Below are positions 1-11,598 of a stretch of DNA of 64,000 nucleotides, in pieces. Within the stretch, counting starts at the first letter, position 1; every line of letters starts with the position of its first letter. The position numbers and the translations under genes are program-made. Source of the DNA: Lepas anatifera (Eukaryota > Arthropoda > Thecostraca > Lepadidae); assembly GCA_034440635.1 (NCBI GenBank), contig JAOTON010000317.1:62001-126000 (forward strand), written 5' to 3'. The notes under the pieces were generated by a model. That model was not told the origin of the DNA. It was given only the letters and a program-made list of their open reading frames with translations, and did not search any database.

Positions 1-50
1 TTGAGAGCATTTTTATGCAGTTCTACTGACGTATGCGGAGGTTAAAACAT
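1..50. other. Left window edge, unassigned
   Basis: Short AT-rich flank before the first TTAA MITE. Nothing recognisable is seen. Confidence 0.5.
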
Positions 51-238
51 TTAACACGCGCATTGACGGGGGTCTGAGCCACCTTCGCTTTGACGGGGGA
101 GTGGGGGCGGGTACCCCCTAAAGTCTTGAGAACCACACTAGATAACGAAAAACAGTAAGCGGTGTTGGATAGCCAATTCAAATGTATATAGAAAACATGC
201 AAACTATTTTCGTCAGGTCATTTTTGAGGTCACTAGTG

Positions 239-1750
239 CAGGGCATTTTTTAAGGAAAAGTCAGTGAGGGGGCATTTCTTGTGCTGACCATTATAGTGTC
301 TTCAGGGGATCCAGGGGCGGACGCAGATCCAAGTTTGGGGAGGGGGCAAACCCATGTCTGCCTCTCCTCCTGGGGGGGGTGGGACGTGCATTTTGGGTGC
401 TCCACAGACCTAGTATAGGCTACCTCTCCGAGTACATGATTGCTCTCCTGGGGGGAGGGATGGGGGAGCGAATATCTTTTGCAGGACAGACCTAGTGTAA
501 GCACCTTTTTCACAAATTTCTCCGGACTTTGGGGGCCCAAAGATATTCCCACTCCAGCGCTTTGGAGGGGCCATGGCCAGAATGCCCCCCCCTCCTGCGT
601 CCGCCAATGAGGGGATCAAGATCCCATTTTGAGGGATTTGATAAAACTGACGCGTTAGTGTTGAAAATGTTTCTTAATTTTTGGGTTATTCCATGTCTAG
701 AGATTATAGATGCTGCCCAGGACTGCCAGGTTTTTTTCGACGGGAAAGGTCAAACCGAGTTAGAAAAGGGCCAGAGAAGGGGCAAAATTTTATTTCCACT
801 AAAATAGCCAAATAAACACCACAAAAGCCAGATTTGAGGCTAAAATGACCACTTGCGATAGTCATCAACCCGCAGAAAAACGGCTTGTATCACTGCTTCA
901 AACTAATTGTTGACAGTTTGACATTAACTTGATGCAATATTTTTAGCTCACTACCCATCTAATAGAAAGTCAAGGGTGCCCTTCCAACTCCGCGTGGCCA
1001 TCAAATGAATTTATCCACATAACCATAACATTAACAAAAAATGGGAGGAAACCGGAAATCTGTACAATCAGCCGCTGCGGAAGGCAAAGAGGAGCCCAAA
1101 TTCGGAAAGTTTTTGGTACTAACGTGGAAAGTTTGCTGTAAGAGTCAGGTTAAAGTTTGGCTAGCCCCCTCACTTGTTTGCCGGTGGCGACGCTTATGCA
1201 TGCTACCACCACAATAATAAATAAAAAGGCTAAGCACTTCATACCGCCACACCAGCAACCAGTCTTACGCACTTTGACTACACCGTGTCCCGTCTAATCC
1301 ACGAGAAGCGCTGACAACTGACTGCGTGTGAAATCATCCTGCAATGTCACGGTACTGGCTGGGACGTGGGCTTCCGGTCGGATAGAACGGGATGTTTGAT
1401 TGGTTGTAGGCCAGCGTTCATCTCCAGCGTTGTGATTTGTTGATGCTGAGGCTGTTTTGCCGGGATTTCCCGTAACTACGCGCTTTGTTTCGTCTTCGCA
1501 CGATGGAGCAGACAGCCACGGGCGTAATTTTTTAACCGAATCTTTGTGGATTGCCAATTTTGGACCAGCAATAGAATTAACTTATAATCATCGGGTGATG
1601 TTTTGTCTTATTTTTGTTAGGTAAGTCTACATTTTGTAAATTTTAAGTCATCTGTCTATTTCACTGGGGGGCCAATTTCCGGGCACTGGGGGCATTTCGG
1701 CCAACTGGGGGCAAATGCCCCCCCCAGTTAACATGTAAAAAAATGGCCTG
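239..1750. mobile_element. hAT-like non-autonomous element, 8-bp TSD
   Basis: The element starts CAGGGCATTTTTTAAGG and ends with the inverse of CAGGCCATTTTTTTACATG. It is flanked by perfect 8-bp copies of CACTAGTG (231-238 and 1751-1758), and removing it rejoins the surrounding MITE. An 8-bp TSD and CAG..CTG ends indicate the hAT superfamily. No transposase reading frame is seen in 1.5 kb, and open frames inside it (for example 1294-1557) look like chance. Subterminal GGGGGCA/TGCCCCC repeats occur at both ends (270-280, 1680-1725). Confidence 0.8.
312..609. mobile_element. Small hAT-like MITE nested in the previous element
   Basis: Terminal inverted repeats CAGGGGCGGACGCAG (312) and CTGCGTCCGCCAATG (ending 609) are flanked by AGGGGATC at 304-311 and again at 610-617, a perfect 8-bp duplication. 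At 298 bp without coding capacity it is a MITE. Its interior has G-runs and C-runs near both ends, and TAGACCT-type short repeats. Confidence 0.85.
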
Positions 1751-2400
1751 CACTAGTGGTCAAGGCATGCCACCATAGGGATAACATGCAAAAGAAGGTT
1801 TTCAGTCATGGAATTTGAACCAGTAAAGATAAAGAAAAAACAAGATAGATCATTGGGCTCCCCGCAGCAAGCCGAATCAAATGATGTATAAGATGACCTT
1901 GTCAGGTCAAATCTAGTATTTGACCTGACATGAGGTCATGTCAAGGTCACTCTAGTTCAAAATTTCTATCATTGAAACCGCAATTATGCCGAGAATCTAG
2001 TGCTGTTAAAATAAACGCTCGATTACCATCCAATGCAAAGTTATACGGTATAAACCATTCTCCGATGTATTTCCAATGGAGAGGCTCGATTTGACTTCAG
2101 GTCATTGACATAAAAAATACCGGAATAGCTTTTGGAGAACGCAGTGGGCCCATTATGTGATATGAGTTTCAATTGTATAGGTTCGCCCTCTTCTGACTTA
2201 TGCTATCTTAAACTTGTCAGGTCACTTGACCTGCACTGGTGACCTGACCTGAGATGACCTAACCTTAAAATTTTGTCAAAAGTTGTAAAAATTATTACAG
2301 AAAAGGTTTGCCTAGTAAGGTGGCGCTAGGCACCGCCGTTTTTATTCTGCCTCAAAAAAAACGAGGAAGGGCGGTTACCCGCCCTCAGTCAATGCGCGTT

Positions 2401-3243
2401 TTAACACGCGCATTGACGGGGGTCTGAGCCACCTTCGCATTGACGGGGGGCGGGTACCCGCCCCCTAAGATCTCGAGAACCACGGTAGGTAGCGAAAAAC
2501 GGTAAACGGCGTTGGGCTGCCCATCCACTTCTCCATCGAAAACATTTGAACCTTTTTTTGTCAGGTCACATTTAAGGTCACGAGAGGTCAAAACATGCCG
2601 TCATAGGGATAACATGTAAATTCAGTTTTTCGGCCATTACATTTGAACAAGTAAAGATAGAGCAAAACGACTTGAACTATATGAATCCTCTTAGCAAGCC
2701 AAATCGAATGATATATAATTTGACTTTGCTAGGTCAAATCAAGGATTTGACCTGACCTGAGGTCAGGTCAGGGTCAAATTATATAAAATGCATATCACTA
2801 GAACTGCAAAGCCCAGGCGAGTCTAATGCAGCTAAAATAAATGCTCTATCACCCTCCGTTACTGAGTTATTTCGTAAAAAAACATTTTTTCCCATGTATT
2901 TCCTATGGAGAGGTCATGCCTTGTACCTGACCTTAGGTCATCGATGTCAAATATACCGGAACATATTTTAGAGAAGTCGGTGGGGTCATTATGTGATGAG
3001 TTTCAATCGGATAAGTTCACCCTGCTCCGACTTATGCTATCTTAAACTTTTTTGAGGTCGGGCCACTTGGCCTGTACTGGTGACCTGACCTGAGATGACC
3101 TAAACTTAAAATTTTCACAGAAGTTGTAAAAATGATGAGGGAAAAGGTATACCAAGTATGTGGCGCTAGCGCCGCCGTTTTTCTACTGTCTCCGAAAAAC
3201 CCGTGGGGGGCGGGTACCCGCCCGCCGTCAATGCGCGTGTTAA
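2401..3243. mobile_element. TTAA MITE copy 2 (AGGTCA-rich)
   Basis: It begins TTAACACGCGCATTGACG, sharing TTAA 2401-2404 with copy 1, and ends GTCAATGCGCGTGTTAA at 3243. Length is 843 bp. Half-sites cluster in palindromic runs, notably about 2746-2780, where TGACCTGACCT faces AGGTCAGGTCA. The perfect palindromes GGGCGGGTACCCGCCC lie close to both ends (2448-2463, 3207-3222). Confidence 0.8.
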
Positions 3244-3831
3244 TATGCTGTTAACCCCTTGAATATTGCGGTTTGTGGAATTGTTTCAAATTTGGTCATC
3301 CCCAACCATTTTCAAAAATCCACACCCCGGTTTTAACCCAAAACCTAAATTTCCATTGTATTTATGTAAGATTCTATTTAATTACGACCGCTCGCAATAG
3401 GCACACCTGCCAAATTACAGTGCACATTGGCTTCAGTAGTAAAGGATTCTCTTCATGGCTGCCGCCACGTATAATCCATGCATCAGAAGGCAGACAATGA
3501 AGCCACACCCGACTCCGAAAGTGTCACAATCATTCTACTCCCATTTTGCAGGCGGGCAATAGAGCCACGGTCGACCTTTTGTAACTTAAATGACCTGACC
3601 ACAGTTACCTGTAACATATGCGATTGAGATCAAAACAGGCTATCTGACGCCACCTTCCGCTCTTTGCTGCTCAGCCTGGCTGCTGAGATGTTGGGGAGGG
3701 TGGGTACCCAACGCATCCCTTCCCCACCGTTCCGACGAGAATGGTGCGGACCCCGCACCGGTGCGTGTTAGAATCCTCCCCAGGAGGGTGAGAATGAGCG
3801 TCGAAGTGTAGCCATAGCTCTTGGAGCGTCG
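3244..3831. other. No gene seen
   Basis: Mixed sequence with a short C/G-rich patch near 3690-3800 (GGGTGGGTACCCAACGC, GGTGCGTGTTAGA) that resembles a decayed end of a TTAA MITE. Open frames here have no protein-like composition. Confidence 0.4.
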
Positions 3832-5077
3832 TTAACCCTATTTCCGTCAGGCTCCCGGCTACCCCTATTTCCGGCAAGGGGGGCAATATCGGCCCCCTAA
3901 GATCTCGTAATCTAACTGGCCGATTTTGAAAATTCAAAGTGCTATAGATTCCCCTGACGCTAAACTTTATTTTGAAAAAAAAAAATTTCAAAATTTTGAT
4001 TTTTAAGGAGAAGGTCGTGCAAAATATACAATTTTTGTGTATTTTTTAGATTTTCAATAACCCTTGTCTCTGTTGTACGATTTTCACAAAACTAGACCAG
4101 ATTTACAAAGAATTGACCCAAAATTTTTATATACTCGAGTTACGCAAAAATTCTAAATTCAATGGCAGTTCCAGGACCAGGACTATGAGGGGAAATATAT
4201 ACAACCTAAAAAGTTTTTGTTACACGGATTAGAAGCCGTCATATACTGCTTGGCATCTTTGACACATAAATAAATGAGAAAAAAGTGAAAAATCATCAGG
4301 GGCGGATGCAGTAAGGTAAAACAGTGGGGTAAATACATACCAACAATATGAGAGTGGTATGCATGAGTATATTAGTCCCTCGACTAGTTGAAATTTATTT
4401 CTGATAATTTTTGCCCTCCCATGGTAGCTCTGGGAAAGGGGGTGACATAGGTGGATCAAGGACTCTCGTGGGGGAAGGGTTGGGGGTGATTGGAAACACA
4501 TTTTCAATATACAATTATATTGAGTCGCGGCGGTGATACTGGCTGGGAATATACATCTTTAAAATGTGTAGTGACTGGACACGCCTGTGGTAATCTAGAA
4601 TTGGGTTATAACTATTTTGAATTTTCATATACCCAATTTTATTCGCCCTGGCACGGCTGTAAGCAGTCTTCTCACTTACTAACGTTTAGTCCTTCTTGAT
4701 AACATTCCCCCCATTTTGAACTGCTGTAACCGCCCCTGATGAATACAAATAGTGACAATTGTGAATGCACTATCATCTCACATAAAAATGATATAATAAA
4801 ACCATATAACTGGTATCAGGATCAGCAGAGACGGCTTCCTGTTACAAAGAACCCATCGCATACGATAATACTTGGTTTGTGGATAGAACCTCCCCAAAAA
4901 CCCAGCCATAGCTCCGCCCCTGGTTAATATATAATCTTGAAAATTTCAGAAAACCTGCCTGTACTAGTTTTAGGAAAGTCAGGAAGTTTCAAAGTTCTAT
5001 CGCAAGCCGTGTCGGAGATATTCTTGAAAAACCTGAAGGGGGGGCAATATTAGCCCCCCTGCCGGAAATAGGGTTAA
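3832..5077. mobile_element. TTAA MITE with canonical TTAACCC ends, interrupted
   Basis: The left end is TTAACCCTATTTCCG (3832), the right end CGGAAATAGGGTTAA (5063-5077), with a second CCCCTATTTCCGGCA copy inside the left end and GCAATAT-GGCCCCCTAAG matching GCAATATTAGCCCCCCT on the right. TTAACCC is a typical piggyBac terminus. Length is 1246 bp including foreign inserts. No transposase is present. Confidence 0.75.
4297..4738. mobile_element. Probable hAT-like MITE inside the TTAA element
   Basis: CAGGGGCGGATGCAG starts at 4297 and the inverse, CTGTAACCGCCCCTG, ends at 4738. These are the same kind of termini as at 312-609. The flanking 8 bp do not match, so the two ends may belong to different insertions. 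Another right-type end (AGCTCCGCCCCTG) finishes at 4922. Confidence 0.45.
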
Positions 5078-6684
5078 AGCTTTAACAGTCATTTTGTGAT
5101 GGAAAGCATAGGTGAGGACGGTATTCAAAAGTAGGTGGGTGATGGAAGAACAAGCAATCTGTTTTTTTTCACAAAGCCATAACAAGTTCCAGGACACATA
5201 TTACACTGATGAGAAGATCTAGTACAAAGATGTTTCCGTGTTATTACCAGTGTCCCAGGTGGTTGATCTAGCTCACATGCCTTTAGATGATGTTTCAAAT
5301 CGGCTCAGTTTGGCACCAGATTCTCCAAGTAGGCGGTAAACAGCAGCTGTTTTCTCATAGGTCGGATGCACGTGCTGTTTTGGCACCTCTGTGACTGGGA
5401 GGGGGCCAAAAACCGCCGAGGACTCGCCTGCACAGGTTCCACCTTCTACCGCTGCACTTGCAACGTACGGGGTTACCGACAGTGAGTCAGGCTGCTGGAG
5501 ACATCACTGGAAATGGGGCCACGTCGCATCACTCTGACCTTGTTTTTATGCGGCTGCTGGAGCAGCAGCCGGTGCGAGGCAAAGACAGATGAAGTGGTTG
5601 CAAATACTGCTGCATGATGATTGTGTCTATTGCCTGACTAAGCAGCTGTTCAAATATTTGCTCACAGAGGAAGAGCTAATATGTACATTACTGCGCCCAA
5701 AACTCACACTGTTACAAAATTATTACCTCTCGTCCTGACATGATGCCTCGTAAAAATATAGGACACCTCAGTCGAAATCTTGAGCGTTTTTCCTGATTTG
5801 CAGCAAATGTTCTCCTAAGGTTTTGGTAGGTCATTTAAGTGATTCGTAATTTGATTATGTCATATGTATGTTGACTTATTGCTTAACAATTCAATCATTT
5901 CAACGTCACAAACCAAGTCCATAAATAGCTGGAACAAACAAGCGCAGAATCAGGCGGCGCTGGGCGGGTTCGACTGGGGCTGTGACACCTGCGCCGCTCC
6001 GAGGGCAGACAAGCAGGCCAGGCAGCGGCGTTCCGACCGGGTCGCTGGTCTATTTCTGCCGGCTGACACGGCGGCGGCCTAGGAGTTGGCACGGCTGCCC
6101 GGCCGGCCCAGCAGCCACCGGCGCAACAAGGAAGGGATACAGCGTCGGAACGGACGCCGCTGAAGGTAGTCAACACATGCTGGGACAGCAGTGGCCTCAA
6201 GAGCGGGCGGCGTAGCGCCAGTGTGAAGCGACTGAGACAGCTGAAGTCTGGCCCGAGGGCGTCAGGACCGGGAACAGGTTAGTGGTGGTGGCGTGAGGAC
6301 CAGCTGTCTAAGATGGCGCGCCAGAGACTGTTGAGCAGATGTTAGTTGTCGCTGGTTCGGCTGAGCTAGGTGGGCACTTGTTCTTGTTGTGGCACAGATG
6401 CGATTAGTTTCGTATCAGACTGTACGGTGACTATATACCTTGAATTGAAGGCTAATTATTTCACTTGCAGTGTACAAGCATATGAAATTTCCTTTGTAAA
6501 TAGTGTGCCTCACATGCATGTGGCCCTAAACCAGAAATATTTGTATATGTTGCGAAGGGCAAGATTTCCATGAACAATGAGTGAAAGGTGAAACACCGAT
6601 GACTTTTTCATCTATGGTTTGGAAAGTTCATATCAAATGTATCAAACATCGTTACCCCTGTGTCTATCTATCATAGGGTAGAGG
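5078..6684. other. Mostly unique sequence with a GC-rich patch at about 5930-6320
   Basis: No gene is supported. The patch 5930-6320 is markedly GC- and CpG-rich compared with its surroundings (for example GGCGGCGCTGGGCGGG, GGCGCAACAAGG) and ends near a donor-like GGAACAG/gttagt. It could be an animal promoter and untranslated first exon, perhaps even of the LIM gene 27 kb away, but nothing ties it to a transcript. The open frames across it are overlapping and mutually exclusive. Confidence 0.3.
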
Positions 6685-8408
6685 CAGGGGTGTAATTTTC
6701 CCAAAAACTTTGGGGGTGCTCAGCCAGTGGGGGGGGGGCACCGCATAGGGGCGGCGGCGTTGGGAGGTGGCACCCCTTCATTGCACCAACTCTGTTATTC
6801 ATCGCTTTTTTGCGCCTTTTATAACACAGAGAACATTCTATTTTAATGTTGGGCAGATATTCTACAGCTTTTGCCAAACGTGTTTGCTTCTTAGACGACA
6901 TCCCAAAGCTACATACACGTCTTAAAATAATCCAATCTGAGCCAGTGGCGTAGCCAAGCGGGGCCCTTAGGATCCGCGGACCCCTTGGGCTGACCTTATG
7001 CACTGGAAAACACGAGCATTGGTCTCAGGGGCCCCCTGAGCTTAGTCTCAGGGGGCCCTCCGAGCTCAATCTCAGGCCCCCCGAGGTTAGTCTGAAGATA
7101 CCTCCGAGCTTGCTCTCAGGGGGCCCCCGAGCTTGTTCTCACGGGCTTTCCGAGCTTGGTCTCAGGGGCCTCTGAGCTTGGTCTCAGGGGCCCCCGAGCT
7201 TGGTCTCAGGAGGCCCTTCGAGCTTGGTCTCACGGGCCTCCTGAGCTTGGTCTCAGGGGCTCGAGCTCGGTCTCAGGGGGCCCCGAGCATGGTCTCAGGA
7301 GCCCCCGAGCTTGGTCTCAGGGACCCCCGAGCTTGGTCTCAAGGGACCTCCGAACTTGGTCTCAGGGGCCCCCAAGCTTGGTCTCAGGGGCCCACGAGCT
7401 TGGTCTCAGGGGCCCACGAGCTTGGTCTCAGGGGCCCCCGATCATCGGTATTGAGGGCTCCAGAGTACCGAACATTGATCTCAGGGGGGCCCTGAGCTTG
7501 GTCTCAGGTGGCCCCCTAGCTTGGTCTCAGGGACCCCCGAGCTTAGTCTCAGGGGCCTTTCTATCTTGGTCTCAGGGGGCCCTCCGAGTTTGGTCTCAGG
7601 GCCTCCCGAACTTTAGTCTCACGGGCCTTTCGATCTTGGTCTCAGGGGGCCCCGAGTTTTGTGTCACGGGGCCCTCCGAGTTTGGTACCAGGGGACCCCC
7701 GAGCTTGGTCTCAGGCCCCCGAGCTTGGTCTCAGGGGGCTCCTCGAGCGTGGTCTCAGGTCCCCCCAAACTTAGTCTCAGGGGCCCCGAACTTGGTCTCA
7801 GGGGGCCCAAGCCTTGCATCAGGGGGCCCGAGCTTGGTCTCACGGGCCTTCCGAGCTTGGTCTCAGGGGCCCCGAGCTTGGTCTCACGGGCCTTTCGACC
7901 TTGGTCTTAGGGGGCTCCAGAGCTGGTCTCAGGGATCCCCCGAGCATTGGTATCGATGGCTCCGGAGCAGCGAACATTGATCTCGGGAAGTGGGGGGGGG
8001 GGCAATATTGATCTCGGGGTGCCCCCGACTACCGATATCGAGGGGACTTATGAGAGAGGCACGAGAATTGGCCCCATGGGACCCAGAGTTTGGTCTCAGG
8101 GGCCCAGGCTTGGGCTCAGGGTTCCCGAGCATTGGTATTGAGGGGCTCCAGAGTACCGAGCATTAGTCTCGGGGCCTCCGAATGTTGATATGGGGGCCCC
8201 CCGAACAACGGTGTCGAGTTACTCCTAAGAAAAGCGCAAGCATGGGCCTAAGGGTGCCCCCGAACCTGATCTAAGTGGAACCCCGAGCTTGGTCTTAGGA
8301 GCCCCGCGCATCAGTATCCAGGGGCTCCGGAGTGTTGGTATCGGGGGAAAGCAACGCTTTCAGGGGCCTCCAAGTGCTGATCTCGGCGGGCCCCCGAATG
8401 TGTGGATG

Positions 8409-8480
8409 CAGTGGCGTAGCCATGGGATTGTAGGAGTCTGAGGACCCCCCTTTGGGCCAATCTGAACCACTGCAAAGCAT
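8409..8480 (+). repeat. Internal copy of the 6943 element's left terminus
   Basis: CAGTGGCGTAGCCA appears again at 8409, followed by diverged but recognisable subterminal sequence (GGACCCCCCTTTGGGCC against GGACCCCTTGGGC at 6980-6993). No partner right end with the flank TGTGGATG is found, so it seems an internal duplication rather than a second insertion. Confidence 0.65.
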
Positions 8481-9692
8481 TCTCTGATCGCGGGGCCCCC
8501 AGAATCAGTCTCAGAAGCCCCTGAAGGTTCGTTCTCAGGGCGTTCCGAGTCCGCCGCAGAGCCCCGCCCTGAGGGTCAGTCTCAAGACTCCCAAAAGTAT
8601 ATTTCAGGGGGTCCCTGAGAGTTAGTCTCAGGGGATCCCGAATGTCGGTCTCAGGGGCCCCGAGAGTCGGTCTCAGGGGGCCGAGCTCGTCACAGGGTCC
8701 CCCAGAGAGTGGTTCTCAGGGCCCCGCGACAGTCTATTTCAGGGGGCTACATTAAAATCAGTCTCAGAGAACCCCAAGAGTCGGTCAAGGGGACCCCGAG
8801 AGTCAGTCTTAGAGGACTCCCGATATTCGGTCCCATAGTCTTACGGGCGTCTCTCTCAGGAGTCAATATTTACTTTCAGGTGGCCCCGAGAGTTAATCTG
8901 GGGGTCCGAGAGTTAGTGTCATTTGATCCGCAGAGTGCTGATCTCAGGAGGCCCCCGAGGGGTAATATTGGGAACCCTCGAGATTTAGCCTGAGGCTGTG
9001 TCCCCCCCTAGTTGTTGCATAAGAGGCCCCGAGAGTCAACCTCAGGGAGCACCTAAAAGTTAGTCTCAGAGTGCTCCCGGGAGCTAGTCTCCGGTTCGTC
9101 CAAGAGCTAATTTTGGGGCTTTGAGAGTAATTTCCAGAGATGCTCCCGAATTTTGGTCTCACGGCCCCGAGTTAGCCTTAGGCCTCTGAGGGCTAATCTG
9201 GGCTTCCGAGAGGCAGTCTCAGGAGTTCCGTGCCAAATACTCAATCTCAGGGGTGCTTCCACGCCTCCCTCCTCGAGTGTTAGTCTCAGGGGGTGCCCCA
9301 GGGTTAGTCTCAGAGGGCTGTCGGAAGTCATTCCCAGGCCCCCGTCCCACCCCAGAGACAGCCTCAGGGGACCTCCAAGACCTAATCTGGATGGCCCCGA
9401 GAGTCAGTCTCAGCCCCCTCCCCCAGAGCAAATCTGGGGGCCCGATAAATAGGCCCAGAGGTGCTGCCGATAACTAATCTAGGGAGCCCCGAGAGATTCT
9501 CAGGAGTCCACAATTTTGGTCAAGAGGCGCCTTGAATCAGTATCAGAGACTCCCTGAGACCTAATCGGGAGAGGGGCCGGAAATTAACCTTGTAAGTAGC
9601 GCCAAGTGTTGGTCTTAGGCGGCCCCAGAGCTAGTCTCAGGTCCCCCAAGAACTGATCTCGGAAGCCCGAGTTATTTTCCGAGGACCTTTCA

Positions 9693-9879
9693 TAATAATA
9701 ATAATTGTTGGTGTTTAACGACGCACCAACTGCCAGGGTCATACGGCATCGCCAACTCTCACCCTGTTGGAAGGGATTTTGGGGATCAGATCGACTTATT
9801 CAGAGGCTCCGCTGGGACTTGAACCCGGGACCGGTGGCTTAGAAGACAAGGGTGCTATCCACTAAGCCACGTCATCCCT
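9693..9879 (-). mobile_element. tRNA-derived SINE (family 1), full length
   Basis: On the minus strand it begins GGGATGACGTGGCTTAGTGG, with A box TGGCTTAGTGG and B box GGTTCAAGTCC of a Pol III promoter and a tRNA-like head, possibly Arg with a TCT anticodon. A body and a tail GTTGGTGCGTCGTTAAACACC with TTATTATTA follow. A 12-bp duplication, GAGGACCTTTCA (9681-9692 and 9880-9891), marks insertion by retrotransposition into the tandem array. Confidence 0.9.
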
Positions 9880-11598
9880 GAGGACCTTTCAGTTCTAGTG
9901 TAAGAAGGGCCGGAGAGCTAATCTCAGAGATCCGACAATTAGTCTCACGAGGTCTCCAGGAGTTAGTCTCAGGGGTCCCCTGAAGCTGCCCTCAGGTGTC
10001 CCCAAAAGCTAGTCTCAGCGAGCACTCCTCTCCTTCCTCCCCCTCTCCTCAAAGTTATCCTCAGGGCCCCACGAGAGTAAGTTCAGGGAGTCCCAGTAGG
10101 TAGTCTCATGGTACCCCCAAATGCTGGTTTTGGGGGACGTAAGTACTGATTTGCGGGAAAAGTGTTGTTTTCAGGGGCCCCAGATACTGGTTTCGGCACC
10201 GTGTCAAGTGCTAGGCCCCTTGAGATCTCTGCTCGACCCAGGGGTCAGGGGGGGTGGGTGATGGTCCTGGATGGCTTAACACTGGCATAGCAATACAAGC
10301 CCTGTACAAAGCCTATCAGATACTTAAAGTCCAAGGAAGTACTCACCTCCCACCTCCCCAAGCCCCCGGGATCTCCAACCAATGGCTAGGGAGGAGTAAG
10401 TGAGCGGTTTCATCAGTGGGACCGTCCATGGGACAGGTTTTATATAGCATCTGGGACACACTCATGTGTCCTTTTTATTGAGCGTTCTTTTTTATTTCCA
10501 TTTCTTTTAGATTTAAGAATACAATCCAGAGATATCACTTGAGATCCTAGGCTCAAAGAAGATTTTCGAAAATCATGTTTTCGAAAATTTGTATTTTCCC
10601 ATTGCGTACCAAAAAGACAAATTGAAACATATCGATCAGGCACCATTACTGAAGGAAAGGCAAAAATCAATCCAATTTTAGCATCCATAATAGCAAATCG
10701 AACAGGGAATTTGGAACTTCAGATGTTTTTCAATCTATTAGCTTAGTCCCAATAACTACCGTCCTAAATATTCTGAAATAAACAACTTGCAAATATTTAC
10801 GTAGGAAACCAGACAAACAAGGAAAATGACAAACATTGATGAGCATAATCCCAAAAAGAAAAATAGGTATGGAAGGTTTAAAATAACAATGACAGAGTAA
10901 TCCAAGGCGATAGTTATCTCAAGCGCCTATTGTTTTGATAATTTGCTCATTTACAACATAGCAAGGGTAAGAAAGTAACTGTGGTGAATTCATCAGGATC
11001 TTACCCCGGAATAGACGTTATATGACGTCCGAAACACACCACCATCCTCCATATCCCTTGTATTTTTATTCATTTTTTTCCATTTCTTTGGAAACTTTCT
11101 GATTAAAGAGTTCATGAATTCGACACCCAGAAAAAATTGGTAATCATTTTCCGTAGAAGACCATTTCTTCGTACTCAAAACGACTGACCTTCAATTACTT
11201 CATACATGATTACCAGAGCGAATTGAGGTAAAGTCAGGTTTAACATCAGGCACGCAGCAACATTTTATTTCCCGAAATGTGCCACAATACTGTTATTATA
11301 GCCACGCTGTCATATAGGTATGGGCCAGCCGTAATATTTGGTGACCTAAATTTACCAACACTTGGTCGGATCGAGAAAAATCAAACTATCAACAAAATAA
11401 TAACAAACACCTAAGAAGGGATAGAAAAAATTCCGTCGTGTAAATGTTATAATGCCAAAATATTATACGACACATATAGGACATGGGCCCCGACTACTAA
11501 GGGGGCCCCCGGCCTGGGGGCCCCCGACGATAGTCGGACCCCCCCCTTGGCCGAATCCTGGCTACGCCACTGATCTGAGCTTTAAATATTTCCACGAT

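Larger units (their letters stand above)
51..2404. mobile_element. TTAA MITE copy 1 (AGGTCA-rich), interrupted
   Basis: Ends are TTAACACGCGCATTGACG at 51 and the inverted form finishing TTAA at 2401-2404. TTAA target and inverted ends are the hallmark of piggyBac-type transposons; no transposase is encoded. The body resumes after a hAT-like insertion (239-1750) exactly where it was cut, so the original element is 51-230 plus 1751-2404. The second part is dense in TGACCT/AGGTCA half-sites, for example around 1895-1960 and 2216-2265. GGTTACCCGCC near the right end is the degenerate form of the GGGTACCC palindrome seen in sister copies. Confidence 0.75.
7015..10200. repeat. Degenerate tandem array, roughly 20-24 bp unit (GTCTCAGGGGGCCCC)
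   Basis: The unit is close to CCCGAGCTTGGTCTCAGGGG, repeated dozens of times with base changes and small indels. From about 8500 a subfamily dominates with GAGAGTCAGTCTCAGG. A 274-residue open frame (7156-7980) and others are repeat artefacts (WSQG, LGLRGP). The array is broken by an internal copy of the element's left terminus (8409) and by a SINE (9693-9879). Confidence 0.9.
6943..11572. mobile_element. hAT-like element with perfect TSD, nested
   Basis: Termini CAGTGGCGTAGCCA (6943) and TGGCTACGCCACTG (ending 11572) are perfect inverses over 14 bp, flanked by ATCTGAGC at 6935-6942 and 11573-11580. This proves a single 4.6-kb insertion event with an 8-bp duplication. About 3.2 kb of it is a degenerate tandem repeat array; 10200-11500 is AT-richer unique sequence. 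No transposase is seen. Confidence 0.88.

Noticed and set aside
4739..4922. Separate hAT-like insertion ending at 4922
   Set aside because: A right-type end is present but no left partner or matching 8-bp duplication was found.
5895..6215. Overlapping frames in the 5.9-6.2 kb GC-rich patch
   Set aside because: Frames are open on both strands because of high GC; none shows a domain or splice context.
7156..7980. 274-codon open frame and overlapping long frames
   Set aside because: They lie wholly inside a degenerate 20-24 bp tandem array; several frames are open at once and the peptides are simple repeats (WSQG, LGLRGP).
9693..9879. tRNA gene
   Set aside because: The tRNA-like head is followed by a shared body and tail, flanked by a target duplication, and repeated elsewhere; it is a SINE.
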